Source of the DNA: Pycnococcus provasolii
Taxonomy: Eukaryota; Chlorophyta; Pseudoscourfieldiophyceae; Pseudoscourfieldiales
DNA: 64,000 nucleotides
Direction: 5' to 3'
Assembly (NCBI GenBank): GCA_049487715.1
Contig: CP150564.1
Location: 496,001-560,000, forward strand
The notes under the pieces are model-generated. The model saw nothing but the letters and a program-made list of their open reading frames with translations, ran no database searches and had not been told where the DNA came from. The position numbers and the translations under genes are program-made. Shown here piece after piece: positions 10,001-19,100 of this stretch (the stretch's first letter is position 1; each line of letters begins with the position of its first letter).

Positions 10001-10715
10001 GATTTTCCTTTTGTGACGCCATGAGTCCGAGCGTTCCGATGAAGGTTCTGAGCACGCTGAACGCGCGCCGTCTTGCCTCCGACCCGTGTCCTCTTGACCC
10101 GTTCGCGATGGCGCACAGTTCAGGCAGCAGTGCCGGAGCGTAGAGTTCCACCTGCGTGTCGTCCACCTCGTCAGCAAGCAAGGACAGGCACCTGAGCGAT
10201 CCGGCGACGGCGCGCGCGGACGCTTCCGCGTCTCCTGGTACACCGTTTCCTTGGAGTAGGCTGACGAGCGCCGGCATGAGTGCCGGCCAGTGTTCTGGAA
10301 AGTCGAATTTGGCGACGGCTGTGATTGCCATCGCCGTCGCCGTTCTCAGTTTCGGCGCGGCGTCCGCGAGTCCGGGTAGGATGGCGGCGCGCACGGCTTG
10401 TTTATCTGCGTCGCTGATTTGCTGCTGCTGTGTTGGTGTCGTATCGTCCGTTCCTGCAGCGGGGCACCATAGTGTCTTGACGAGTCTTTTCAACAGGACG
10501 AGTGCGAGTTGTCGCGTTCCCACGTCAACTGATGCCTGCGCCGCCCCCGCCCCCGCCACCACCGAGGAGTTGTTTGTTCCGATGGCGACTAAGAGAGGTG
10601 CGTACCCATGATGGTGCTGACATGTCGCTAAAAAGTCTTCCGCTGATGTTCGAGTAGTTGCATCATGCGAGGAGAGACACTTCACCAAAGCTTGCTGGAC
10701 TAACTGAGCGTCCAT
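7086..10715 (-). CDS. Importin-9-like karyopherin beta (IPO9/Kap114 type)
   Basis: 1,209 residues from the ATG at 10713-10715; the frame opens slightly earlier with TTG, which was not used. The N-terminus (SHDATTRTSAEDFL, then RQLALVLLKRLV) is the importin-N repeat that binds Ran-GTP, and KFDFPEHWPALMPAL is the FPEHWP signature of the importin-9/Kap114 group. The rest is HEAT-like Ala/Leu helices. Near the C-terminus is a long acidic loop (EEEEWETDDDDDDDDDNDDE) as in importin-9, which shields histones and ribosomal proteins. It acts at the nuclear pore. The gene is intronless, has only about 90 bp of private 5' flank, and sits exactly between two copies of a duplicated 140-bp segment, which suggests it was inserted there. 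Confidence 0.85.
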   Translation of the reverse strand: MDAQLVQQALVKCLSSHDATTRTSAEDFLATCQHHHGYAPLLVAIGTNNSSVVAGAGAAQASVDVGTRQLALVLLKRLVKTLWCPAAGTDDTTPTQQQQISDADKQAVRAAILPGLADAAPKLRTATAMAITAVAKFDFPEHWPALMPALVSLLQGNGVPGDAEASARAVAGSLRCLSLLADEVDDTQVELYAPALLPELCAIANGSRGHGSEARRRAFSVLRTFIGTLGLMASQKENRAKAESMLAPTLPAWLAAMTAVLATPRADDGDHAAVALQLEVLRSLTALTMSFSKVIKAPDTQAALQAAWVLFCGSADGHVSGQVVVADDDAEAEADDAYVDSDGDEVGTETILAQLFELFTTLVGGSSHYRKVLIGTCTSSALAAASQSVHASATVPGSAPWSLAAAATQAAGYQTTPIAALLATSMRYMLLPRRAELAWMGDVGKFVADDDNDLSWTARCGAEELMDGISDRCGIVGRAAIASAAGASFSTGAASSAAGRDAWKPREAAYRALGTVAESFTEAYEKGERFLDVPSLLRGPVMVDANGGSDVHPLLRARAIWLGARYASACPLDAAGGLLAAAAAGCQPGQSGPVVMASLRCAAALLGNLAPHMAMHAKGQPPSAAPRDAAEAAVDRAALFDNLTNQVVPALVTGTCSVIAHARQQSAASSVCSPGGALDALASAAADNNESESAQAVLQLAMEALAAFVAASPLAAERMHMQIVPSVLQLWSESHADPFLNRECLSCFEAFLGFPNCTLGCVEAAAPGVVSMLERVVANDGSSSGSMSAESALDLASKMLVKCTPGSPAARRAFDALFRPVSAVCLASADEQVLQGCGRCLRMLAAAPGGDAGDASLLEAWGASAGDQQAAQTLVQCAAKLLGESVGDPGALTAGPLLTAVLRRCPHVLVGSAGGGAVGAAALVAAVLRRMRKASMPRLIISLLLVGIRLLLTYDSVSTFVDAATPDGLGFFLGVWSEWHGSISGTHETAMACHALAKVLMSGDERALTQVTVKGPEISQPASGGGGGGGGRIATRSRTRASGGVRYMQIPFMAKAAELLAGHLAEEKVSAALRASAKHGSVGFPGDEEEEWETDDDDDDDDDNDDEDDDGDDGVVVASDAVLRSDGGPYAPADLLEHLLEVAGGMDDEDDDKGASTDALMTVDSVGLARSALVAWCQRLGDESSVMAIASHWDGESQMALRDCVVGQS

Positions 10716-10807
10716 GATAGACACCAAGAATGCTTCGAAGTTATTGTGAAAATGGCGAGGCTCCCGGGATGAGTTCTAAAAAGGGCGGGAGAAAAAAAAC
10801 AGGCCCA

Positions 10808-10944
10808 TGCCCACGTACCCCGGTGTGGCACAGATTTGTAAGTTGTAGTCTACAGAAGCTGTTTTAGCTTTACTCGAAAGTGTGTGTGTGCGTGCGTGTG
10901 TGTGTGTCAGCTAAGGCCAAGTTTGCCGTCGACATAGTAGTCAC
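10808..10944. repeat. Direct repeat copy 2 (copy of NAXE tail plus live MsrA-like tail)
   Basis: About 137 bp matching 6901-7044. The dead copy of the NAXE 3' end is intact down to its TAG codon at 10846-10848, and the live end of the MsrA-like gene begins about 58 bp further on. In copy 1 the live and dead halves are reversed. The dead copies have not drifted, so the duplication appears recent. Confidence 0.95.
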
Positions 10945-11890
10945 GACATGTGCCCTGGCATCTTGGTGCATTCACGTAGTATCCACAAACACGAGCCTCA
11001 CAATATTCCTCGTAGCCCCTGTTTCGCAGTGTGTGTGTGTAGAATTTTGTTTGCCTTGTTGTGAGTGGATTTGCCACGTGAGAGGACGGACGCGAAGGGC
11101 GCGAGCACAAGACGCACCATATACCAGCCTTTCCCTTTCCATCACCAAGCCGACTTGTGCGACCACTCTGTTTGAGCGCCTCGCTGAGCTGCTTACCGCC
11201 CAAGCGAATGTCGTCTGCACTTGGCGTAAAGACGGCGGGCGTGCTGTTGTACACCTTCACAGCCAGAGGTTGTGTAGGCTTATTTCCGAACACTTCACTT
11301 TTGGCGAGCAGGTCAAGCGCGCGATCCGCTTCCTTCAAGTACGATTCGTTCCCCGCTGTCCAAATCGCCGGCGCGTACTGCTCACCTCGCTCCTTGAATT
11401 GTCCGCCACCATCCGCCGCGTCGATGTGGTGAAAGTACACTCGCAGTAAGTCGCTGTACAAGATTTCCGACGTGTCGTATGTAACGCGCACCGCCTGTAC
11501 GCCGTCCGCCGACCCGGTCGTCACGCGGGCGACACCCCGGTACGCGAGCTCGCGAAAGAATGGCGCGAGGAGAGTTGGGTCTCCCGCCGCAAAGTACGCG
11601 ACTTCTTGAGTACTCGTTGATTGTTCCGCAGCCTGTGCAGGATTCAGATGTTGTTGTCCGCCGCACAGGTAGACAAAAAAGGGTGCAGTTTGCAAGTTGA
11701 TGGCACGCCGACGACTCACGACGAAGATCGATTTTGAAGATGCAGATGCAGGTACAGAAGCACGAGAGCGCGAGCCTGAGCGAGAGTGAACTCGAACTTT
11801 CACAAGAGTACGCGTGCGTGACCATATGCAACCTTTAGAGAAAGGGAGCAAGTGCGGCGGAGTCAAATGACGCAACGAGGAAGGAGGCAT
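10907..11890 (-). CDS. MsrA-like protein lacking the catalytic cysteine, probable thylakoid-lumen targeting
   Basis: 327 residues from ATG at 11888-11890. The middle matches peptide methionine sulfoxide reductase A: EVAYFAAG, RGVARVTTGSADG, VRVTYDTSEILYSDLLRVYF, HHIDAADGGGQFKERGEQYA. The catalytic loop, normally GCFW, reads GDPTLL, so the nucleophilic Cys is replaced by Asp (GAC, not a UGA codon). A Cys-rich tail (EEYCEARVC, PRCQGTC) remains. The first 95 residues look like a bipartite plastid presequence: a Ser/Arg region, then SRRRAINLQTAPFF and AQAA, similar in layout to the PsbP-like protein of this window. A poorly conserved stretch around residues 235-275 could be a retained intron, but no frame-preserving GT-AG pair was found. 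It is probably inactive as a reductase. Confidence 0.65.
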   Translation of the reverse strand: MPPSSLRHLTPPHLLPFSKGCIWSRTRTLVKVRVHSRSGSRSRASVPASASSKSIFVVSRRRAINLQTAPFFVYLCGGQQHLNPAQAAEQSTSTQEVAYFAAGDPTLLAPFFRELAYRGVARVTTGSADGVQAVRVTYDTSEILYSDLLRVYFHHIDAADGGGQFKERGEQYAPAIWTAGNESYLKEADRALDLLAKSEVFGNKPTQPLAVKVYNSTPAVFTPSADDIRLGGKQLSEALKQSGRTSRLGDGKGKAGIWCVLCSRPSRPSSHVANPLTTRQTKFYTHTLRNRGYEEYCEARVCGYYVNAPRCQGTCRDYYVDGKLGLS

Positions 11891-12203
11891 GACTGACTTG
11901 CCACGTGCCTTCGAAGAGACGTGAAATCAGAATGGCGGAAAGAGAAAAAAGAGGAGGAGTGGGTTAGGGTTTTGAGTTAGGGTTAGGGTTACCAAACTAG
12001 GGTTAGGGTTAGAAAATATTGTAGTCTATAGTGTGACACACGCCATACATATGTGTGGTGGTAATAAAATAAGAACTAAGGATGTCTGCCTGATGGTTAG
12101 GGTAATGTCGGTGCAGAATTCATCTTCGAAGTAAAGTTTATTGTCTGTAAGTTTTTAAGGTTTTTTTTACCGTTCGTTCAGAGATGTTATTTAAATACGC
12201 TTG
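11891..12203. promoter_or_regulatory. Intergenic region with TTAGGG motifs
   Basis: About 310 bp between the 5' end of the MsrA-like gene and the 3' end of APRT, both on the minus strand. Positions 11961-12011 hold several TTAGGG/GGTTAGGG units with interruptions, and another lies near 12097. They lie 70-120 bp upstream of the MsrA-like ATG, where a promoter element would be expected. No coding sequence is seen. Confidence 0.5.
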
Positions 12204-12820
12204 TCAGTGCGCCTCACCGTCGTCTTCGTATCCGTCAGGTAACTTCGCCTCATTTAAGAGGATGTCCTCCGAGATAAATCCCCACACGTTCGCGTGCGGA
12301 TACTTGCTCTGCACCTTCTTCGCGCCCTCCAAGAACTTCAACTCGACCATGCACGCGCACTCCACCACAGTCGCACCCTGCGCCTCAACGAGCTCAACGC
12401 CCGCGGTCAGCGTTCCGCCCGTGGCGACTAAGTCGTCAATAAGAAGAACGCGATCGCCAGGTTTGACGGCGCCACGCGGTATGCCGAGGCAGTCGGAGCC
12501 GGCGTACTCCTTCGTGTACTGTTCGCCGTATATGGTGTTTGGCATTTTTCCTTTTTGCGAAGCATGAAGAACGGCTTGTTGAGCGCGAGCGCAACAGGCG
12601 TGAAGAGGAATCCGCGCGCATCGAACCCTCCAATGGCGTCGATCTTCAAGTCGCCGTACCTCGCCGCCATGATGTCGACGACTTTCTGGAAGTGCGTGGG
12701 ACTCGCGAGCAGGCCGCCGACGTCGTAGAAGCGTGGAATGCCCTTGAAGGGGAAGTACGGGATGACCTGTGCGATCTCTCGCGCGAGCGGTCCATCCTGC
12801 GTGTAGTCGTCAGTCGCCAT
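12204..12820 (-). CDS. APRT: Adenine phosphoribosyltransferase, with a one-base frameshift
   Basis: The enzyme makes AMP from adenine and PRPP (purine salvage). Two overlapping frames give one complete protein. The first runs from ATG at 12818-12820 (MATDDYTQDG) through IPYFPFKGIPRFYDV, GGFDARGFLF and FFMLRKKEK. The second continues MPNTIYGEQYTKEYAG and the PRPP loop VLLIDDLVATGGTLTAG. The junction is the run of five T at 12545-12549; one more base would restore a single frame of the usual length (about 200 residues). This may be an assembly error or a real lesion. An in-frame ATG at 12959-12961 would add a 47-residue Ser/Arg/His leader, partly encoded by a 9-bp tandem repeat (agcgatgag), which could be a plastid presequence. 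Confidence 0.85.
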
Positions 12821-13388
12821 TGTCACAAAAGGTCTCTGAGAGCGATGAGAGCGATGAGAGCGATGAGAGCGAGAGCGAGAGCGAGAGAAAAGCTTAACAC
12901 GAGACGTATGCGTATTCAAACTACTACTACGAGGCCTATTCAAAGGTGAGGTACTTTGCATGCACGTTTCACACCAAAAACAAAATGATAACAAACAAGC
13001 GGCAACAGAACGATCACGATGCGATTGCGGAACGATCGGACCGGACCGGATGCGGCGGAACGCCGGAACAGAACGGGGGAGAGAGAGAGAGAGAGAGATC
13101 AAAACAGAAAACAGAACAGGTTAGGGTTTTCAGGAACCGCCGTCTAGCTAGGGTTAGGAAAGGAGGGGTCTTGGTTGGCTTGAATCCACGTGTGCATTTA
13201 TTTATTTAGTAAGTACGTAAGTAAGGTAGTGAAGAGCACTCGTTATTTGCGCTTGCGCTTCTTCATTATGAGAGACATGAGCGATATCGTCGCAATCTCG
13301 TGTGATGGGGCCGGCGACGACACAACGTTCTGGAAACGTCGAAGATTTCTCAAAAGGATTTTTGTTTCTTTGTTACAGGGAAGCTTTG
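12821..13388. other. Intergenic region between APRT and the RING gene
   Basis: About 570 bp. It contains the agcgatgag tandem repeat (12839-12890), a (GA)n tract near 13080, and two TTAGGG-like motifs (near 13117 and 13148). A minus-strand stretch ending in KKRKRK near 13250 is open but could not be joined to the RING gene by a convincing splice. No gene is supported. Confidence 0.4.
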
Positions 13389-14858
13389 TTACAGCATTTC
13401 AAGCAGACGGTTGATCGTCAACGCGGGATCGCGTGTGCGCATCAAGTCAGCAACCACGAGCTCGTGCTGCACGTGCGGAAGCACCTCGCGAACGCGGGCC
13501 ACCATCGTGTCCATCTCTCGCGTATGGTTGTGGTGGTGCACGCCGACGTGCTCACCAGGATGCATAGCCCCTTGGCTCATCCACGCGAGTGCGTTCGCCG
13601 CAAGCGTTATTGCAGAGACGATGTTGTTCTCGTCGGCAGCAGTCTCGTTCCCACGAACCGCTCGATCGTCCATCACCACCTGAGCGGCGGGCACAACCGC
13701 GGGGGCGGGTGGCTGCGGATCCGCAGCCTGCACTTCCACAGGCGCTCGGCACACGGGACATGACGCATTCACAGCCGGACGCGGCTGGCCACGCGTCTGA
13801 TCCGCCGATGCTCGCGAAGTCTGCTGCTGATGCTCGATCCATAGACGCAGGCATCCTCCGTGAAAGATGTGACCACATACTGGCAACTTCTTTGCTCCAC
13901 CACCCGCCACCGAGGGAAGAGGTTCGCGGCATATAGCACAAAGGTCGTCGTACTTCTGCAGCTCTTCCTCCGTCGCCTCGGGGTAGCAAACACTCGCGTT
14001 GAGCGCACGCTGGAAGCTGCGGTACTTGTGAACCGTCTCCTTGAGACTCACGATGAGACTTCGCAGGTGAACGAGCAGCACGACGTCGAACAGCTGCAGC
14101 CCCACGCCGCGGAGCAGCCAGAGGTGGAAGTAGTGCATGCACGTGAGCGCCGCGGCACCCGCGTCCGCGCTCAAGTCGACGTATCTCACGTATCTCCTCC
14201 TCGACTCCACGACGTCCGTCGTCTGCGTGTCCTCCCACAGCGCGAGCGAGCAGTGCACGAGAGCCTGCGCGGTGTCGAGCAGAACCATGGCGTTGTCGAA
14301 GAGAAGCAGCAGGCTTGTGGATGCTCCCATGGTTGGCCATACGCTCGCGGCTATGCTCGACAGAGCGCCGTTGACGATGAGCACGGTTATGAGCAGGCGC
14401 ACGAGCTGCTGCTTGACGCGAGGCGCCTCGGCGTTGGCTGGCATGAACGTGGGATGTTGCTGGTGCAGCGCTTCAAACCGGTCGTACGCGAGTCCGCTGA
14501 CGAGCTTGAGGAACCCGACGGCTGTGAACCAGAGCATCCACACGACGACTGCACCTAGCGTGGGCGCGGTGGAGAGGCATCCGAGTAGAGCGCACTTGCA
14601 GAGCACGTGGTGTAGAGTTCGCTCAAGTGCGTGTTTGGTTTCCGCGGAGGAGAGCGTCCCGAATGTGCCTGGTAGGTGCACGTTCATGTTGATGGTGGCG
14701 GTGATATTACCCACGGTGGTGAAATTACCCGCAGGAGAAGAACCAGGGGGTCCCGGAGCCCCGCGGGCCCCACCACCCCCACCACCTACCACAGCAGGCG
14801 CATGACCTCCACCACCATGGCCACGTCGACCACCCCCGTTAAAGAAGAGGTACACCAT
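13389..14858 (-). CDS. Membrane RING-H2 E3 ubiquitin ligase with CUE domain (gp78/AMFR, plant RIN2-like)
   Basis: 489 residues. A Gly/Pro-rich N-terminus is followed by several hydrophobic helices between about residues 85 and 285. A RING-H2 domain follows near 305-367: CAIC, VCGHIFHGGC, then CPVC, with the first two Cys pairs in the usual spacing and a longer insert before the last pair. The C-terminus (MVARVREVLPHVQHELVVAD, then a helix ending NRLLEML) fits a CUE ubiquitin-binding domain. The order multi-pass membrane region, RING-H2, CUE is that of gp78/AMFR and plant RIN2/RIN3, ER ligases of ERAD. The ATG at 14856-14858 starts the protein directly with MVYLFF. Confidence 0.82.
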   Translation of the reverse strand: MVYLFFNGGGRRGHGGGGHAPAVVGGGGGGARGAPGPPGSSPAGNFTTVGNITATINMNVHLPGTFGTLSSAETKHALERTLHHVLCKCALLGCLSTAPTLGAVVVWMLWFTAVGFLKLVSGLAYDRFEALHQQHPTFMPANAEAPRVKQQLVRLLITVLIVNGALSSIAASVWPTMGASTSLLLLFDNAMVLLDTAQALVHCSLALWEDTQTTDVVESRRRYVRYVDLSADAGAAALTCMHYFHLWLLRGVGLQLFDVVLLVHLRSLIVSLKETVHKYRSFQRALNASVCYPEATEEELQKYDDLCAICREPLPSVAGGGAKKLPVCGHIFHGGCLRLWIEHQQQTSRASADQTRGQPRPAVNASCPVCRAPVEVQAADPQPPAPAVVPAAQVVMDDRAVRGNETAADENNIVSAITLAANALAWMSQGAMHPGEHVGVHHHNHTREMDTMVARVREVLPHVQHELVVADLMRTRDPALTINRLLEML

Positions 14859-15953
14859 GAATGTGATATATTTATTTGAATGAAACCGCGTTTGGCGAGC
14901 GATATTTATTTTTTATTGACGCGCACAAATGACCAGTGAGGGACTTGGCGGCTGCTTCCCCCAGGTGCCAGGGCGGCCCCGAACTCCTCCTCCGAGACCC
15001 TTGAGAGATTATTTCAACTCCGGGAACGCCTTGTTTTACCTGCCCAATTTCTCTGCCCAATTGCTGCCCAATTGTCTGCCCAATTGTGCCCAACCGGCTA
15101 GCCGGGGTTCGGGGTACCTTTAGGGGTTCGGAAAACATTAGGGGTTGGCTCGTGTTAGGGTGTAGGGTTACTTTAGTAGGGCCTGGTGCCTGGGGATCCA
15201 TGCATGGCATGGGCATGGATGGTTTTCTTCTGCGTGTGCTTGTGCGTCTGCTTCTGCTTGTGCTTCTGCTTCTGCTTCTGTCATAACTTACTTTCTGTGA
15301 GATCACGTCTTGCCAGTCAGGAGAGAACGACTTGCCGGCATGGCATGGCAAGAGAGGGGAAGAAGGTTGTTGTGGATTGGTTTGGGATGGCAACATGATG
15401 GAAATCAGATCAGAGAATCAGGGCGAATCCGAATCCTGAGACTTCCTCACGCAATTTATACGCACAACGCGACGAAAAGGAACCTTGGAAGAGGAAAAGG
15501 CCGGTTATCTCTGGATGTATTTCTGGAAATTTTCTGGAAAAAGTTTAGGCAAAGAGGAGAGGAAATGAGATCAACGTACTGTCAACTGTATGAGGGGCCG
15601 TCACGCGTTGGAATTGCGGTGGAGGATCTTCTTCGCCGATTTTCCTTCCTTCGAGACATTCGAGACGAGACGGAAACAAACAAACTAGTCTATGATAAAA
15701 AGTCCACGAGTCATCACCGAAGTCGGCCGCCTCCAAAAACAACTCGGCCAACTAATACTCAGAGTGGGAGATGTACTTCCTAAAGGGGAACGAGCGGGTT
15801 CTTGGACGCGTTTTTCCCGACGGACTTGCCTCCTAGGAGCCCTCCGGCCGCAAGCAAGAATACTGGCAAGAAGTCTCCCGAGTCCGAGCCTCTGAAGTCG
15901 ATCGGGGGAAGTGGATAGATTTTGCACTGTTGGGAACCCACCGAAGAAATCCT
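14859..15953. other. Long intergenic region with minisatellite and TTAGGG motifs
   Basis: About 1.1 kb, gene-poor. A short tandem array of ctgcccaatt units lies at 15040-15096. Degenerate ttagggg motifs lie between 15113 and 15175, and a pyrimidine-poor gcttctg run is near 15240. A 174-codon minus-strand frame (14872-15396) has composition driven by these repeats and no recognisable domain, so it is not called as a gene. Confidence 0.4.
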
Positions 15954-15962
15954 GTATAAATA
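15954..15962 (+). promoter_or_regulatory. TATA box of the ion-channel gene
   Basis: TATAAATAG stands alone in a suitable context about 240 bp upstream of the channel ATG. Initiation about 30 bp downstream would give a 5' leader of roughly 210 bases. This is the clearest TATA element in the window. Confidence 0.5.
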
Positions 15963-16199
15963 GAGCGACACGTTGGTTTTGGTTTTTCCCAATCTTCGAG
16001 AAATCTTCCCCCATTATTAAGCCATTAAATTCCTGACATCCGCAGTTCCCTGTTCTCCTTGCTGCTATCCATCAACTTTATCAACTCGCGTTTATTTCTT
16101 CAACCTCGTCACGAGTTCAGGTCGAAGTGAGAAGTAAGTCCGCTATAAGCTAAGCTTAAGGCCGTCTTTCAGAAGCTTTCAGAAGGAGCTTCCTTCCCT

Positions 16200-19100
16200 A
16201 TGCCTCCTCCTCCGACGGGTGGTGGTGGTGGTGGTTCGCGGCCGACGTCCGTCGAAGGTGGCCCGAGAAACAACGAAACGCGAAACTCGACGGGCAGTGT
16301 TCCTGAGTTCCCAGCTCTGCCAAACGCCATAGAAAGCGCCTTGCCTGAAGAGAGGGCGGCGGAGTTGCCGGCGGCAACGCCAAGACTTGTCAACCTAAAC
16401 CTCGAGACTCCACGCGATGCACAGGGGGGCGGCAACGTCCAGGGACCGGTCGTCGAGGCCATCGTGGAATCCGACTCCGCGATCGACTTGGCGCCCACGG
16501 TTGACGAGGCTAGCAGGAGCAACCTCTTTCACACGAACTGGAACGGAGAGAGTGCAGCAGAAGCGAGTGAAAATAGCTCGAGAGACCCGAGCTTCCATAA
16601 CGGAGACTCTGTGAAAAGCCTTGTGCGTGCTGCTAACAGCTATGGAAGTGTATTGGAGGCTGACAATGAAGACGACAACAACTCACCGGCGTCGTCATAT
16701 CAACCGTCACCGTCGATGTCTCAGCTTAGGCTTGGGGCGAAGCAGGCAAGCCACTTGGCGCAGGACATCAAGCGACTCAGCCGCGACCTCGAACGAAAGG
16801 CACACGCAAGGCTTACGACACACCTTGCACCGGGCACGGCGTCCGAAGACGACGACGACGAAGTCATAGAGACGGAGCTGAGCAAGCAAAAGCCCGACAT
16901 CAAACATGACGTCAACTCAAGCTTTCTCGGCGCGGGCAATGGGTATAGTCTCCAGGAGAAAATACTTCAAGCGAATCAGAAGAGTTTGTCTGGTGACGCC
17001 AGCGCGCCCGCGAACGACCAAATAAGTAAGGACAAGCAAGATCAGCTCAGCGCCTTTCTGTCAAAGCGCTTGAAAATCATGGGCTTCGACATGCCCGACA
17101 ACCTCGTGCACCTCGCGTCTTACTTGGACAAGTACGACAACCGCCTCCAGATGGAGGGACGGCGCAGCCGAGCGGGCAGCAGGGCAAGCAGCAGGGCAAC
17201 CACGCCTGACACGAGCGGAGGTGAGGAGAGCGATGCCGAGGGGGGTGACTCCAAAGTAAGCAAGAGGCGTCGTTCGCTTGGTGCGCGTCGTCGCAGCATC
17301 GGGGCTACTAAAGCTGCTCCCAGGCGAAGATCGCGGCGACTTTCCATCGCCGACATGATGGCGGAGGACGTTGAACGTCAAGACATCGAGGGGCTCGACG
17401 AGGAAGGGAGAAAAGAGCTTAACTACAATCTAGGAAGGCTGCACCGCACGAGCACGCTCGTATACGGCATGGCTGGCGAACCAGGAAGCATCGAGCGGGA
17501 CGCGAAATTGGCAACGCAGATGTCTGATGGCGGGGGGATCTCGGTCCTCGACGTCGACGATGACGAAGTCGAGATGGACGACGAGGAGAGGGCTCTGAAG
17601 AAGCAGAAGATAAGACATCGCTTTATCATTAACCCCTCGGGCACGTTCCGCCGCTGCTGGGATCTGTTTGTGCTTCTGCTTATTCTGTACAACGCGCTGC
17701 TCATGCCGTATCGCCTTGCCTTCGAGCTGGAAAATCCTGGACCCGTTGACATGTTTGATACCGTGGCGGACATCATCTTCCTCACCGACCTAGTGCTGAA
17801 CACGCGCACGGCGTACGTGAACTACGAAAACGAGCTCGTCTCGAATCCGTGGAAGATCTTAATGAACTACGCGTGCACGTGGCTTGTCATCGACGCGCTG
17901 TCGAGCGTGCCGTTCAACTTAATTGCGCTGGCGAGCGGCGCGGAGAATGGTAGCCTGGAAAACATGAAGATGACGAAGAGCATGCGCCTGCTGCGACTCG
18001 GCAAGATGATCCGCCTTCTTCGCCTGCTACGCCTGATGAAGCTCGTGAAGCTCATGGGAACGACGGAGAAGCAGATGAACTCCATCTTCCGCGTGCACCC
18101 TGGTGTCATCAAGATCGCTAAAATGTTCATGGGGCTGATGTTTCTGTTCCACTGGTTCGCCTGCATTTGCGGCGCGGTGGCGGGTGAACCAAGCGGTTAC
18201 GCGTGGAACGATGTGTGGACGGGCGTGGAAGGATACAACGACCACAAGGATGGAAGCAAGTATTTGTTCATGCTTTACTTCGCCACCACGAGCATGCTGG
18301 GGGAGCGCACGAATCCACAGAGTGACCTGCAGGCTCTTACTAGCCTGCTGATAACTATCGGTGGTTCCGTCATCTACCTTGGTTTGGTCAGCACCATGTT
18401 GAACGTTTTAAGTCAGATTGACGAGGGCAGCTCTGCTTTCAAGAACGAAATGGACAAGCTGCACCACTACATGGTGCAGCGTGATTTCCCCAAGGCGTTG
18501 ATGAGGCGCATCAAGGCGACTAAGGCGCGCCATCACAATTCGAGCCGTGGCTTCGACGACATGCGGATCCTCGAGAACCTACCCCTGCACCTTCGCCAGG
18601 ACGTGGCGATGTTCCTGCACCGCGACATGATCATGGGCTTGAGCATGTTTAAGGCGTGCTCGCTGGCCTTTGTGCAAGATCTCGTGATGCGTCTCAAGCC
18701 GCTTCCCGTGCAGCCGGGCGACTATATCATCAGGGCGGGAACCTGTGGCACTGAGATGTTTTTCTTGACGGCTGGCACGGTGGAGGTGCTCGACATTGAC
18801 CTCAATGTTGTGGCCACGTGCGTGCCATACTCATTCTTTGGCGAGGTGAGTATCATTTACAACATTAAGCGTGCGTGCAGCGTTCGGGCGGCGGACGAGT
18901 GCGACCTGCTTTGGATTGACAAACGATCTCTGATGGAGCTAAAGGGTTCGTATCCTCATGAGCTGAGTGTGATTGCGGCATTCGCGAAGCAGAGGTTTGA
19001 AAAGCGCAAGTTGGAAGACGATCGCAACTTGGAAATTTCTAGTGCTCTTGAGCATCTTTATCACAGTGACACGAAGCGATTCAGAGGCTTGGAGGTGCTT

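Noticed and set aside
10907-11890. Selenocysteine in place of the missing MsrA Cys
   Set aside because: The codon at that place is GAC (Asp), not TGA.
14872-15396. 174-codon minus-strand frame in the gap after the RING gene
   Set aside because: Its composition follows the ctgcccaatt and gcttctg repeats, it has no domain, and its start has no supporting context.
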